Positions 13,036 through 22,725 of a DNA stretch of 64,000 nt are shown here, in pieces. Source of the stretch: Yponomeuta sedellus (lineage: Eukaryota; Arthropoda; Insecta; Lepidoptera; Yponomeutidae). The notes beneath the pieces are model-generated. The model was not told the origin of the DNA and ran no database searches. It saw only the letters and a program-made list of their open reading frames with translations. Position 1 is the stretch's first letter. Each line of letters starts with the position of its first letter. The stretch lies in assembly GCA_934045075.1 (NCBI GenBank), contig OW203722.1:8277303-8341302 (forward strand), in the 5' to 3' direction. A program made the position numbers and the translations under genes.

Positions 13036-13300
13036 GTTATTATAATTTTTTTATATAAATATTCATGGACATATTACACAGATCTCGTTAGCCCCATACT
13101 AAGTACTTACAACTTAATGACTTGTGCTACAGGTGCTAACTAGACGATATATTTAATACAATAAATACATAGAACTTCCAAGACCTGAGACAAACTAGAA
13201 AAGTTCGTTTCCTAGTTTGACCCGGCCGGGGATCGAACGAGAGACCTTCGGTTTTACAGTCAGCGCGCCAAACCGCTGCGCCACCGAGGCCGTACAATGC
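13036..13300 (-). repeat. tRNA-headed SINE, family C
   Basis: Complete reverse copy. The tRNA-like head is at 13215-13300 ('gggatcgaacgagagacctt' is a reversed box B), then the middle block 'gaagttctatgtatttattg' (minus strand), then the tail block 'ggctaacgagatctgtg'. The same order supports the copy at 40588-40935. Confidence 0.85.
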
Positions 13301-13374
13301 TCTCTATTTTAAATACACTCTTGTAACTATTGGATTTCCTTGGCATATATATTTTTTCCTTGTAATAGCCCCTG

Positions 13375-13540
13375 TGTGGAACGCCCTCCGATCAGGTGGG
13401 ATGACGATCTGCGAAAATCTGCAGGCAGATGCTGGATGCGGCAGGCTGAATATAGGGCGCTATGGCGCTCATTAGGGGAGGGCTATGTCCAGCAGTGGAC
13501 TAATATAGCCTGATAATGATGATGATGATGAATAGCCTCA
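13375..13540 (+). mobile_element. LINE family E 3' end
   Basis: Encodes the carboxyl end of a non-LTR retrotransposon reverse transcriptase protein (read as RWDDDLRK, then WMRQAEYRALWRSLGEGYVQQ). It ends in the 3' UTR 'ctatgtccagcagtggacta' and a (GAT)n tail. Everything upstream is missing, so this is a 5'-truncated dead copy. Related ends lie at 26380, 48713 and, reversed, 60465 and 62715. Confidence 0.85.
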
Positions 13541-13559
13541 CTGTGACGCCGACAAAGTA

Positions 13560-13985
13560 TGTAAATCTTAGGTCCAGCTAAGTGAGATAGAATCGGGCTT
13601 GTGGGACAAGAGTATCATAGCAAAGAATGACGTCCTGTCACGTGATGCTCTTAGGCTACGGGCGGGGGCGCTCCCACACCTCGGCCGGCGTAGTATCTAC
13701 CACAAACTAAAGGCTGCAGAAGCACATTGGCGAGTTGGCGACCCTAACGCCGAGACCACAACGCAGTGGACAGTAGATGTGTGGCGAGCACATGTCAACT
13801 CTGCATGCTACAAACTCCAACATTCCTGCATCGCGTAATCAAAGTGTTACACATGACATACCATAAATATAACGCCGGACTAACAATAGTCGGCCGTCCC
13901 CAGACATACGATCTGCCTGGCGGAAAATTTCCCTTTATAGTGGAAGAGCGCGACCACCCGCTCTTCCCTATAGTATAGTGGTGAC
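13560..13985 (+). other. ORF-bearing segment of unknown origin
   Basis: Two overlapping frames, 13599-13838 and 13766-13978, read as if one coding sequence had shifted frame near 13810. The first contains RLRAGALPHLGRRSIYHKLK and the second GRPQTYDLPGGKFPFIVEER. Composition is richer in GC than the surroundings. I do not recognise the protein. A decayed mobile-element ORF is the likeliest explanation, since LINE E debris lies just upstream. No splice sites support a host exon. Confidence 0.35.
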
Positions 13986-14214
13986 CTCGATTATTGAAAT
14001 AGTGAATATTACAGTGTTATTTTTCAAGGCGCGTTGGGGTGCTAACTAAAGTCCTTGGTTTTTGATGCTAGTTTCGAGACTGTAGGTTCTAAAAACAGTT
14101 GTTACAGTGGTTTTAAGATTTGTAATGTTTACTTTAAAAAACGTATTATAAAATAAGATTATGATTTTTACTCCGTTTATAAGATAACATTTTTTTTCTT
14201 ATAACATTTACATA

Positions 14215-14395
14215 CAGGCATATACATTGCTTCTGGCCCCGCACTAGGATACCCTGTGTCGTGGGAACCAGAAACAACGACATCACAAACATGTAAACAT
14301 CCAAGAACTAGGGTTTTTTTTTTGTCCCCAGCCAGGATTCGAACCCGGGCGCGCTAGCGGTACGCCACCGAGGTCGTCGTTGGCGGACCTAGTCT
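14215..14395 (-). repeat. tRNA-headed SINE, family C-like
   Basis: Reversed tRNA-like head with a box-B complement 'ggattcgaacccg' at about 14335-14347 and the 'tacgccaccgaggtcg' end seen in the 13036-13300 copy. The body is diverged. Confidence 0.7.
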
Positions 14396-14654
14396 AAAAA
14401 TCCGTTGAGCCTTAAAAATAAACAAGGCTTTTTTGTCCGGTCGGAACGCGAAAATATCTACTGCTAATGTATCTATAACTGCTAGTAAAACTGATAGGTT
14501 TAGTCCATACTCTCTTGAGAGAGCTACCGATATTACAACCAAGTGGCTGGCTTTTATACAAGTCCGTTCTAAATTAGATAAATTACAGAAATTAACAATG
14601 AATTTAGTTACTATTTATTAATGATTCACGATACTCGTACATAGTTATATAATA

Positions 14655-14750
14655 TAATTGAACGAGTCTAATCGCGATTACTTATTCATTAGGCAAAACG
14701 TAATTACCTACCTTATTTCCCGACGTTTCGGCAGCGTCACAGTTTAAGTT
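14655..14750 (+). repeat. Dispersed repeat with 'gtctaatcgcgatta' start
   Basis: Matches the outer ends of the nested element at 41901-42549. It continues into 'ttcccgacgtttcggcagcg', a block related to the centre of the foldback at 32868-33012. Confidence 0.6.
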
Positions 14751-15249
14751 AAGGTGTATGGGTAGGTAGCTAATTTGGTTTGGAATGTGAACCAGTCCTT
14801 CCTTCTGTCGTATTATTATATGGTAGTACCCACACACTAATAACCTTGCCTATTCAGAGAATGTCGCCCCGCCCACTGACGTCGTTGCACAAGCATTGAT
14901 ATTCAATACGATGGTAATTATAATAACTGTCGCACAATGAGAAACCGGTAAGAAAATTATCTAGAAGCTTCTATAATATCCCTACGTATATATTCCAACA
15001 ATCACTTACGGGTACCTAGCATTTACCATAGGCATTTACCCCAATTTAACCGTTACTTTTAACGTCCCGTTTTTATATATTTTAGATAGATAGATGAATA
15101 ATTATACCTATTCATATTTGCACCGACTATCCGTCTCTTATTTCCTTCGGCAAGTTTCCGTCATAAAGTTGTCTGGAAGAAATTTCTCTTAGCAATAAGG
15201 CCGGCAATTGTACTTTGTATCTATACATGTTTTATAATATGTGCGCTGG

Positions 15250-15530
15250 TGTATAATACAGAATATTCTTATCTTATCTTACGTTTTTTATTTTTATTTA
15301 CCCTATAACCGTCCTACTGCAGTGCAAAGGCCTTTTCTTAAAGAGAGAGTACGGGATTAATTGCTAAGTGTGCCCACCAAGGATTGGCAATTTTAAGCGC
15401 CAAGGTCTTTGAACACCTCGGAAACTAGGGTTTCCTCACGATGTTTTCCTTCACAGTTAGGGAGCATCTGTTAAGTGCCTGACAATTTTAATTTGTTTCA
15501 AAGTGACATCTATTAATGGGGCTAGTTGCC
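15250..15530 (+). repeat. LINE-type tail plus GA-rich interspersed repeat
   Basis: 15260-15280 holds a (TCTTA)n-type tail as found at the end of LINE F. From 15300 follows the GA-rich repeat ('ctgcagtgcaaaggcctttt', GAGAGAG, then 'cctcacgatgttttccttca'). No coding potential. Confidence 0.65.
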
Positions 15531-15572
15531 CGTGGGTCCTGAAGACCAATTGCCAATCATGTACCTATGTTT

Positions 15573-15629
15573 AAAATATTTAAGCAAACATTTAAATATA
15601 GTTTTTGCAAATGTTTGCTTAAATATTTT
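15573..15629. repeat. Perfect 21-bp hairpin
   Basis: Arms 15573-15593 and 15609-15629 are exact reverse complements around a 15-nt loop. It is AT-rich and not linked to a recognised element. Possible origins are a small MITE, a fold-back duplication or a short hairpin RNA; nothing here chooses between them. Confidence 0.8.
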
Positions 15630-17795
15630 GATCGTATATAAAAGGTATGATTCTTTTTTCATTGGAAACGCTCGTGAACCTCGTCGAGCTTGAAAAATAC
15701 TTGTAGGTGATCATAAGAAGTATCTGTTCTAAGTAAATTTATTATCAATTAAGATCTAAGAATGCTAAAACACACTCCCATTTTTGTGGCCAAAACAGTA
15801 CAAATTAGCTGTATCTATTACTACTATCACAACTTTTAAATAATTGGTCGAATTTTCCATCACCTAATAATAGCGTTATGTATACCAGGAACAAAGGCCA
15901 TTCAATGCAAAGGTCAAAAGTAACATTTTACCTTGAACATAAAATTCCGAGTTATATATCAATCTGTTGATATTTCGGCAATATACTCGATGGTTATCGA
16001 TACTTAGTTAGCTAGCCTTCAAGTTGGCACAATTTTTGTCTTTTTAAACACAAACATTATGTCTTAGAAAATATAAAAGTTTCCCCTTATTATTGATTGA
16101 GTGCGAGTCAGTACAGTACAGTTTTCGTTTCGTTTTTCATATCGATCGATATCAACCCTTGTATGTCCCCACTGCAGGGGCAGTGGGACAGTACAGTAGG
16201 GGGCATTAATACTTTTTAATGTCCCCTACTAGAGTAGTTATAGAAATGATTTTAGGGTTCCATCGTCGTCCACAAGGAAACCTTATAGTTTCGAAATATG
16301 TCTGCATGTCTGTCCGTAGCTTCGTACACAGATGAGAAATAGGTAGTAAAAAGACGAAATCTAGGATTGATACATATAATTCACGGCAAAAAAACGAAAT
16401 CTTTAAAAATATCGTGAAAAAAAAATTGTAAGGGTTGAAAAAAAACGATGTGTTTTCGAAATATTACATGCTCTAAAGCGCAAATTGTTGTTTCCCTTCT
16501 TTATCTCATCTAAACGGTTGATTGTAAAAACATGAAAAATTCCAAAGCAGTAGCACATACAATGAACTTAAAATAAAAGAAAACTACCACGGCTAAGTAG
16601 ACTACGAGTACAAGTTAACGTGTAACATATTTTAAACTTTCGCGACTTGTCGATATGTCGAGGTAAAATAGCAATAAATTACTACGCGATTAAGCCCCGA
16701 AAATATTCTAACTAAGTTAACGTGTAGTAGTCGACCACGTTATAAAAGGAAAAATTCGTACAAATTTCATTGAAAATTACTTTGATGAAGTTCTTAGCTC
16801 TGTTAGTAGATAGAAATAGTAGATTGATTAACGAGGGCAGAAAGAATCAATTCCCGAGGTATTTAGACGCTCGAGCGCAGCGAGGGCGGCTATAGTCCGA
16901 GTAGGAATTGATTCTCTTACCCGTGTTAAACACTCTACTTTTCATTTCGAATATGAGGAAAATAAAAACTCATTTTTAATATTCAAATCTTAGCATAAAA
17001 GATTATCACCTATTTTTTTGAATTCCGTCACAGATACTATAACAGATTAGTACCCGCCATTTAAGTCGACTTTTTAAATTTTAACTAGGGAACTCACCGC
17101 GTAATTGTTGCGGCTTATTCCGCTCAAAGAAGTTTCCGCTACGTTCACACTGGCTGTTTAGAAACTCACATGGCCGCAGCATTTTTTTTAATTAGTATTT
17201 TTAAAGCCTATTTATTACATAAAACTCTCCACAACTGACAGTAGATCTATTTTTAAAGTTCATTCCGGCCCTTGGGTGGGAAGTAATTTGTATGAGTTGT
17301 TCCCTCCCTATGGAGGGAAGCAGCATGTTCCACCCAATAATCAGATCAAAACACTACTTTCCGAGTATAAGAAATGAAAAAATATTTTCACTCGCACTGT
17401 AGGTTAGGATGGGCCTTCGACGGAACCCTACACTGCGCGTGGCTTGACACGCACTTGGCTGGTTTTTTTCAAGAACGAAGTTAATGGTAGGTACTGTAAC
17501 GACACTTCTTTATACTCGTAATACCTACGCAGTCGTAAGGGCAGAGTTATTGATTATTATTATTATTTAAAGGATAAACTATCATAGTTAAGTTTTGTTT
17601 TAGGTGTCAATCGATCCCGAGATAGGCTAGGGATTTGATAAAAAAAGAATTAATAGCTGGTTTCAATAAGTAAATCATTACAGTACCATATTTACTTCTT
17701 AGTTATAGCTTTATGTTGGTATCTTCAGCAAATTTCTTTTCGGCAAAAGCAAACTCGTAATATTTTTACATTGATACTTACAGTTATTGCGATTG
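15630..17795. other. Non-coding stretch with repeat fragments
   Basis: 16141-16200 is a short family A fragment ('cccttgtatgtccccactgc'). 16245-16330 is a 'ttagggttccatcgtcg' repeat fragment. 16840-16925 has facing arms 'agaatcaattcc' and 'ggaattgattct'. 17400-17470 carries the dispersed block 'ggaaccctacactgcgcgtg', also seen near 25915. No gene seen. Confidence 0.5.
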
Positions 17796-18005
17796 CAACC
17801 CCGTATATCCTCACTGCTGGGGCACGGGTATCTTCCTGCATTGCAGGAAGGTTAGGTCATACTCCACCACGGGGGCCAAGTCCGGGTTGGTGGAGGATTG
17901 TGAGACAGTAGCGGGCCTCACTGCCGAAAGTTAACAAGATAAGGGCTCTGACATGGCTTAACGACTGCCATTACATGATAGCCTGACATGGCAGATGCAT
18001 ATTAC
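17796..18005 (+). repeat. Family A interspersed repeat
   Basis: Forward copy from 'ccccgtatatcctcactgct' through 'ggttggtggaggattgtgag' to the 'atggcttaacgactgccatt' block, truncated at its 3' end. Confidence 0.85.
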
Positions 18006-19340
18006 GATTACATCTTAAGTTAGTTTTCAACGAAGATGTAGAGGTTGATAAGCTGTCGAATGTACGTGTATCTACATGCCCGTTTCTGTTGCGCGATTTC
18101 GCAACGCGACGCACTGGCCCTGGCTAACAGACTCAGGCCTTTGGAACCAAATTCTTAGCCCACATCGACGCCCGCGCATCTTAGCCATACAGGTGGAAAG
18201 CGGCTCAAGCCGATACCTATCGGTTATGCAACTCTTCGATATGGCACGTGCCTTATACGACTAGGATGCGAAAGTGGACGATACGGTTCTTTACCAGGTA
18301 TGGGGGCCATAGACAGTTATTTAGGCATGGAAGGCAGTTTCTCGTATCCGGTATTGTTTTGAAACTATTGGTAACTGTATCATATTAAAATAAAATATTG
18401 GAGTGTTGCTCTTTTCCTTAAGAAACCTTTGGGCTGTTAAGTTTTTGGGAAACACTTTCTTAACGTTGTACAACAGTACGTACATTCAATGGTTTCGGTC
18501 TTTGTGGTCTTAATTAGGCAATTTCCAACCTATGAAATTGTACTTATGTGCCTAATAGATAGATAACAGTTTATTGTTCACAAAAAAAGAAAATTACACA
18601 GATACTTCTTAACCTAAGAGTACAGATAGTTTTAATAGTAGTTTTTGGGTTCCGTAGTCGACAAGGAATTTTTATTTATAGTTTTTCTAAGACCGTCCGT
18701 CTGTTCTCGACCATATTTTAGAAACTGGAACGCTAAAATTTGGCAAAATATGCATATTGATCAAACTGTAAAACGATACAATCATTAAATAGACCAACTA
18801 ATTTAGGAAAAACTGTGAAAAACAAATTCATTCCTCCTTCTGTTCCAAATCCTCTATCCTGCTAAGCCCTGGCGTCCTATACATAGGAAATAATATGTAA
18901 CTGCCTTCATTCACACTTAATGGACTTTAAGTAGGAGATCGGCCCCGATTCTACTCAACAACATTACAGATCTCAAGGAGTTCATCGGTAGTCCAATTAC
19001 AAGGTTTTACGCTAGCGGTATTCCACTAAGCACAAATGTTCCATTTAACGACCAATGAACGACATGACAGGTACCGTAGAGCTACATGGAGCCACTTTTG
19101 TATGCTCTTACAAAATTACAGTTCCTTGGTAACAGTCTGGCTGTCAAATCCGTATGCTACTCCTAATTTGACGTTTCATTGAGCTATCTATCTGCATGAC
19201 AGCTACCTGACAGCTGCAATATTAGTATCTTTGAACAACAGTAGCATTTTCGGTATGATTGCTCACTGGCAGTTGTGACGAAGAAGGCTAAAAAGTATTT
19301 TTTTAATAAAATTTATACTTCTTCACTCGGTATATGATAG
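18006..19340. other. Non-coding stretch
   Basis: No gene recognised. 18548-18625 resembles the reversed 3' end of a LINE ('taacctaagagtacagatag', as at 28530). 18650-18700 is a 'gggttccgtagtcgacaagg' repeat fragment like that at 16250. Confidence 0.4.
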
Positions 19341-19859
19341 CGATTATCACAAATAGTCAACAGGGCGAAGCGCAGAGTACAAGAGCGCCGAAATAGACGT
19401 CGGTTTCACGCGTTTCGGCAATCGTTCCAACAATCAGAGTTCACAAAAACCTTCCGTGTTTCCAAACATGGGTTGAGGCATTTGGCGGACGAATTAATCC
19501 CATTGATACCCCAGGAGCAGAGGCAAGGCGGGATATCCCCTATAATAAAGGTATGTTACATGAGTTCAATATAAATAGTTTGAGGTGGTCGTCTCTTGGA
19601 TTACTTTTTAGTAAGTTAGGTATAATCTTTCTTCTACGGACATTCATCGCCGTCTTTTCTTGTGACAGGCTTATATCAGGCCCTAGTAGGGCAGTGTCCT
19701 TCACAGTGTCAAGGTATTAGAATAAAAACATAATACTTACTTACCTACTAGATTTCTGTGGTATGCAAAAGACCTATTTTGTAATTATGTACCTAATGTC
19801 GGGACAGATAAGTAAAAAATGTGTAACTTGACATTGAAACATGTGAGTGGCACTGTTAG

Positions 19860-20115
19860 TTAGTTAGACCTGAGATTTCCGCACTTAGCCTCATAGTTGG
19901 GCCATTGTACGTAGCAAGCGCTGAGGTACGTTAACACTTCAGACACTAGAGTTTCCTTACGATGTTTTCCTTCACCGTCGGCGAGTAGTATTGCTAGGTA
20001 CTATAATTTCACAAATGTACATAACTTAGAAGACAAAGTCATTGGTACATGCCGGGGTTTGAACCCACGAACTCCCGATTGAGAGGCCGGCGTTCTACAC
20101 CTCACCGCTACCACC
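19860..20115 (-). repeat. Family D SINE inside the Harbinger remnant
   Basis: Reversed copy: 'ttccttacgatgttttcctt', then 'caaagtcattggtacatgcc', then a box-B complement 'ggtttgaaccc' and the head ending in 'accgctaccaccgcc'. It separates transposase segments that belong together and therefore inserted after the transposon. Confidence 0.8.
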
Positions 20116-20461
20116 GCCCTGAGTGGCACTGTACCACACATCATTGTATTGTTAAAAAAAATTACCTACTGGAGTAGAGAGAAGTGCATCTCATCAAATC
20201 GAAGTTATACAAGCTCAAGCATAAACGTAGAAAAGTTACTAAATAACTTGAATTCACTTTCAATTATAGTTTTCTTATTCTAGACAATTCGAAATTGATG
20301 GACTGCGGGGCTTTATTGATGCCATGGCATGCATCCTTCGTGCAGCACTCCGTGAAGAGCGGTTTCTCAATAGAAAGGGGTACCACTCCCCACATGTTGG
20401 ATTTGTAAGTACCTAAGTATTGGCTAGTTTCCATGTAGCTATATAAAACACAATCCATGTA

Positions 20462-20686
20462 CAGTCTATTTATTCTTACTTGTCCAATTTAGTAAACAAG
20501 ATTCTACCCGTAAAATGTAACTTTTTAGTCCAAAACTGCCATATTTCCATAAATTAAGTAACTTGGAACACTCTTTTAGATAACACACTGCCAATTTTAT
20601 AAACATAGTTCATGAATTTGCGAGAAAATGTCTAGTAAGGTTAGAATCTTGTTTACTAAATTGGACAAGTAAGAATAAATAGACTG
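20462..20686. mobile_element. MITE with 45-bp terminal inverted repeats and TA target duplication
   Basis: 20462-20506 and 20642-20686 are exact reverse complements over 45 bp, starting CAGTCTATTTATTCTTACTT. Both ends are flanked by TA (20460-20461 and 20687-20688), the target preference of the Tc1/mariner superfamily. The 135-bp interior has no transposase. The perfect arms point to a recent insertion. It lies between two segments of the Harbinger remnant. Confidence 0.9.
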
Positions 20687-20816
20687 TAATGGTATATTGC
20701 CTGTTTTAGATTTGAACATTATGTGTATGCATGCCAGGACACCGTACTCTACTCATAATGCCAATCTATGGCAAAGCCACACACTCGGCCTCCACTTACA
20801 TTTGAGAGAAGACTGA

Positions 20817-21105
20817 GAAGTGGAGTAATTCACAGATTTAGGTAAGGTTTGATAATTATTGTAAAAAGCACATATTTAAAAAACAAGTTTTATTGGTTAC
20901 AACCTCACTCAAATATAAAAAAAATAGAAGTAACAATACAAAATTATTTCACATAAGTACCTAAATTGTTCAAAATTAAAAAAAGGAAGTGGCTTTCAAT
21001 CAAATCAAAAGATTTATTTCAAAGTAACACCAAAACTGCAAATGAGTGTGACCCTGCTCTGCTCTCTAGCTACTGTCAGTTTCGAAACCTCTGAACAAAT
21101 CCCTA
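20817..21105. other. Non-coding stretch with LINE-tail-like sequence
   Basis: AT-rich. 21000-21030 ('caaatcaaaagatttatttc') could be the reversed A-rich tail of a LINE. Its minus-strand AATAAA (21013-21018) is also the poly(A) signal proposed for the gene model at 21106-22725. Confidence 0.4.
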
Positions 21106-22725
21106 CTAGAATTCTTCAATTTTCAGAATTTGGAAGCTGACGCCGAGAACGTCTTGTGTGCAGAGTGTTGAGCGCAGACGCCGGGACTTATTTGAGGGCG
21201 TGGCACTGTAGCAAGTTCTTGTGGAGAGGCTGTGGAGAAAGAAATGTGACTTAAGGTGCAAATCATAGTTTATTATAACAACCAAAAAAGATTCTTCTTA
21301 AAATTGTGTTTATCACATGTTTTCTCAGTGTTGTAAATAAATATTTTATTATTCAAATTTTATATTATTATCAATAACTTGGATTCCTGACTTCTAACAA
21401 TATTTGATTACAAGGCATGAATTTAATGACATTATCTATGTAGCATTATTGCTATGGTACACATATGTGTAGTATAGCAATAATGCTATGTATGGTATTG
21501 TTTGACAACTATTATTATACTTTAAAACATGAAAAATAAATTTAAGAAAATACATGTACAAAGGCGAGCTTATATCTGTCAGAGATTTCTTCCAACAAAC
21601 CTTGGGGATTCGGAGTGGAGATGTGAAACAGGTCTATGCATGTGCACAACATACACTACACACACAGATAACAAAATCCTATCAAGATAAATGTCTACCC
21701 AATAAATATAATAACCTACTTACATAAATACCTAATAAATAACTACATAGCTTCTATATATTGTCGATGTCCCAGTGGCTAACTATGAAAACAGAGGTCA
21801 CCAGTTCGATTCCCATTGGGGCTCGCTATGTATTTATAGAATTGAGAATTTCGCTAAGTTAAAACTCAACTGTAGTGCTGTCTCTAAGAATTTCTCAGCA
21901 AAGTATTTACTGAGTGTATTTCTCAATTCAGGAACCAGCCTTTAGACACATACATGGCCTCAACATAACATAATACTCACTTCTGGATCCCGGACAGGTA
22001 AGCATGTATTTATATAAACAAATTTTGTTTATAAATGCAGATTGTTTCGTAGGAATCTTGGCTCTTTGCCTCCACAAGCGTGAGCCTTCCATTGGGAGTG
22101 GAAGTCAATGACCCAATCAGTGGAGACACCTGCCATGCTGAAGATGAAGACGGTTCTCTGAAAGAAGTTATATTTGTGTTATATACACACATTTTAAAGA
22201 AGGATTTCTTTATCCAATGTTTATCCAATGAAGTGATCACACCTAGAACTTATATAAGTTCTAACAGTTAATATTAATGTGATGTATATACATCACATCA
22301 ATATTAACTGTTACTGTTACCACATAGGATTGTGATATTTAGCTTCGTAAATAAGCATGAAAATTAGTACATTGTGGTACTAGTACCCTTTGTCTACATT
22401 CATATTGCTTGCAGTGGCTGGATGAGGATGGCGGAGGACCTATGCCTCGCAGTGAACGAGAATGGGCTGGATGATTGATGTCCACAATAAAGAAACAGTG
22501 GCTATGATAATTACATAGATATATAGAAAATTCTTTATTGCACACCAGTAATTTACAGAGATAAATAGTGATACATATTTTCCAGTACCATGCTGGAATC
22601 CAACGGGGTGTTATAAGGATAAGGACCACATCAATGCTTCTTTTACACTCACCAAAGCCTGCATACAAAGTCTCGATGACACGACTTTCATTCGTTCGGT
22701 ATTGGCTTCGTTCCTTACATTTCAT
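21106..22725 (-). CDS. Hypothetical small three-exon gene model (weak)
   Basis: A minus-strand model with consistent phases. Exon 1 is 22653-22725: ATG at 22723-22725, beginning MKCKERSQYRTNESR, ending at donor G|gtgagtg. Exon 2 is 22130-22157: acceptor ttctttcag, 28 nt, donor CAG|gtgtct. Exon 3 is 21106-21229: acceptor tttctttctccacag, TAG stop, ending SFQILKIEEF. Total 225 nt, 74 residues. An AATAAA lies about 88 nt past the stop (21013-21018). No signal peptide, membrane segment or known domain is visible, and I do not recognise the protein. Exon 2 is the weakest part; another frame from its acceptor reads EPSSSSAWQVSPLIGSLTS but has no good donor. The locus may be spurious, or a fragment of a longer gene. 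Confidence 0.3.
21441..21487. repeat. Hairpin with 15-bp perfect outer stem
   Basis: Outer arms TAGCATTATTGCTAT and ATAGCAATAATGCTA are perfect. After a 2-nt mismatch the loop itself is the palindrome TACACATATGTGTA, giving a nearly complete 47-nt fold. Confidence 0.75.
21770..21845 (+). repeat. tRNA-like SINE head
   Basis: 'tcgatgtcccagtggctaac' followed by 'cagttcgattcccattgggg' resembles box A and box B of a tRNA-derived SINE. The arm spacing fits, but the body is not one of the better-defined families here. A genuine tRNA gene is unlikely because no full cloverleaf can be drawn. Confidence 0.55.
22244..22313. repeat. Two adjoining palindromes
   Basis: 22244-22263 (TAGAACTTATATAAGTTCTA) is a perfect 20-bp palindrome. 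It merges into a 52-bp palindrome at 22262-22313 with no spacer and a single mismatch per arm of 26 bp. They lie in the first intron of the weak gene model. Confidence 0.85.
22385..22580. repeat. LINE remnants
   Basis: 22408-22467 (plus) reads WMRMAEDLCLAVNENGLDD, a degenerate relative of the family E WMRQAED tail. 22520-22575 is a reversed LINE tail ('aaaattctttattgcacacc'). Both are fragments. Confidence 0.5.

Larger units (their letters stand above)
19341..20816 (+). pseudogene. PIF/Harbinger (HARBI1-like) transposase remnant
   Basis: Four plus-strand segments read in order as a Harbinger-family transposase. 19341-19550 gives an arginine-rich start, then SEFTKTFRVSKHGLRHLADE and IPLIPQEQRQGGISP. 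19669-19713 gives LYQALVGQ. 20281-20406 ends in FLNRKGYHSPHVGF, near the family's conserved NRKGYHSxNVQ. 20712-20816 gives LNIM, then ARTPYSTHNANLWQ, near the family's ARxPGSTHDAxIW, with the catalytic Asp replaced by Asn. A stop follows at 20814-20816. 20281-20406 is flanked by good splice consensus (ttttcttattctag / gtaagtac), but phases between segments do not agree, so it is broken. A family D repeat (19860-20115) and a MITE (20462-20686) sit between segments. A domesticated HARBI1-like gene is a less likely alternative. Confidence 0.7.

Noticed and set aside
20264..20458. 64-codon minus-strand frame that looked like a terminal exon (with KSNMWGVVPLSIEKPLF)
   Set aside because: The plus strand of the same bases reads a Harbinger transposase block with matching splice consensus, which explains the open frame better.
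22408..22467. Plus-strand terminal exon with acceptor and nearby AATAAA
   Set aside because: The sequence WMRMAED matches the family E LINE carboxyl end, so it is most likely a LINE remnant.
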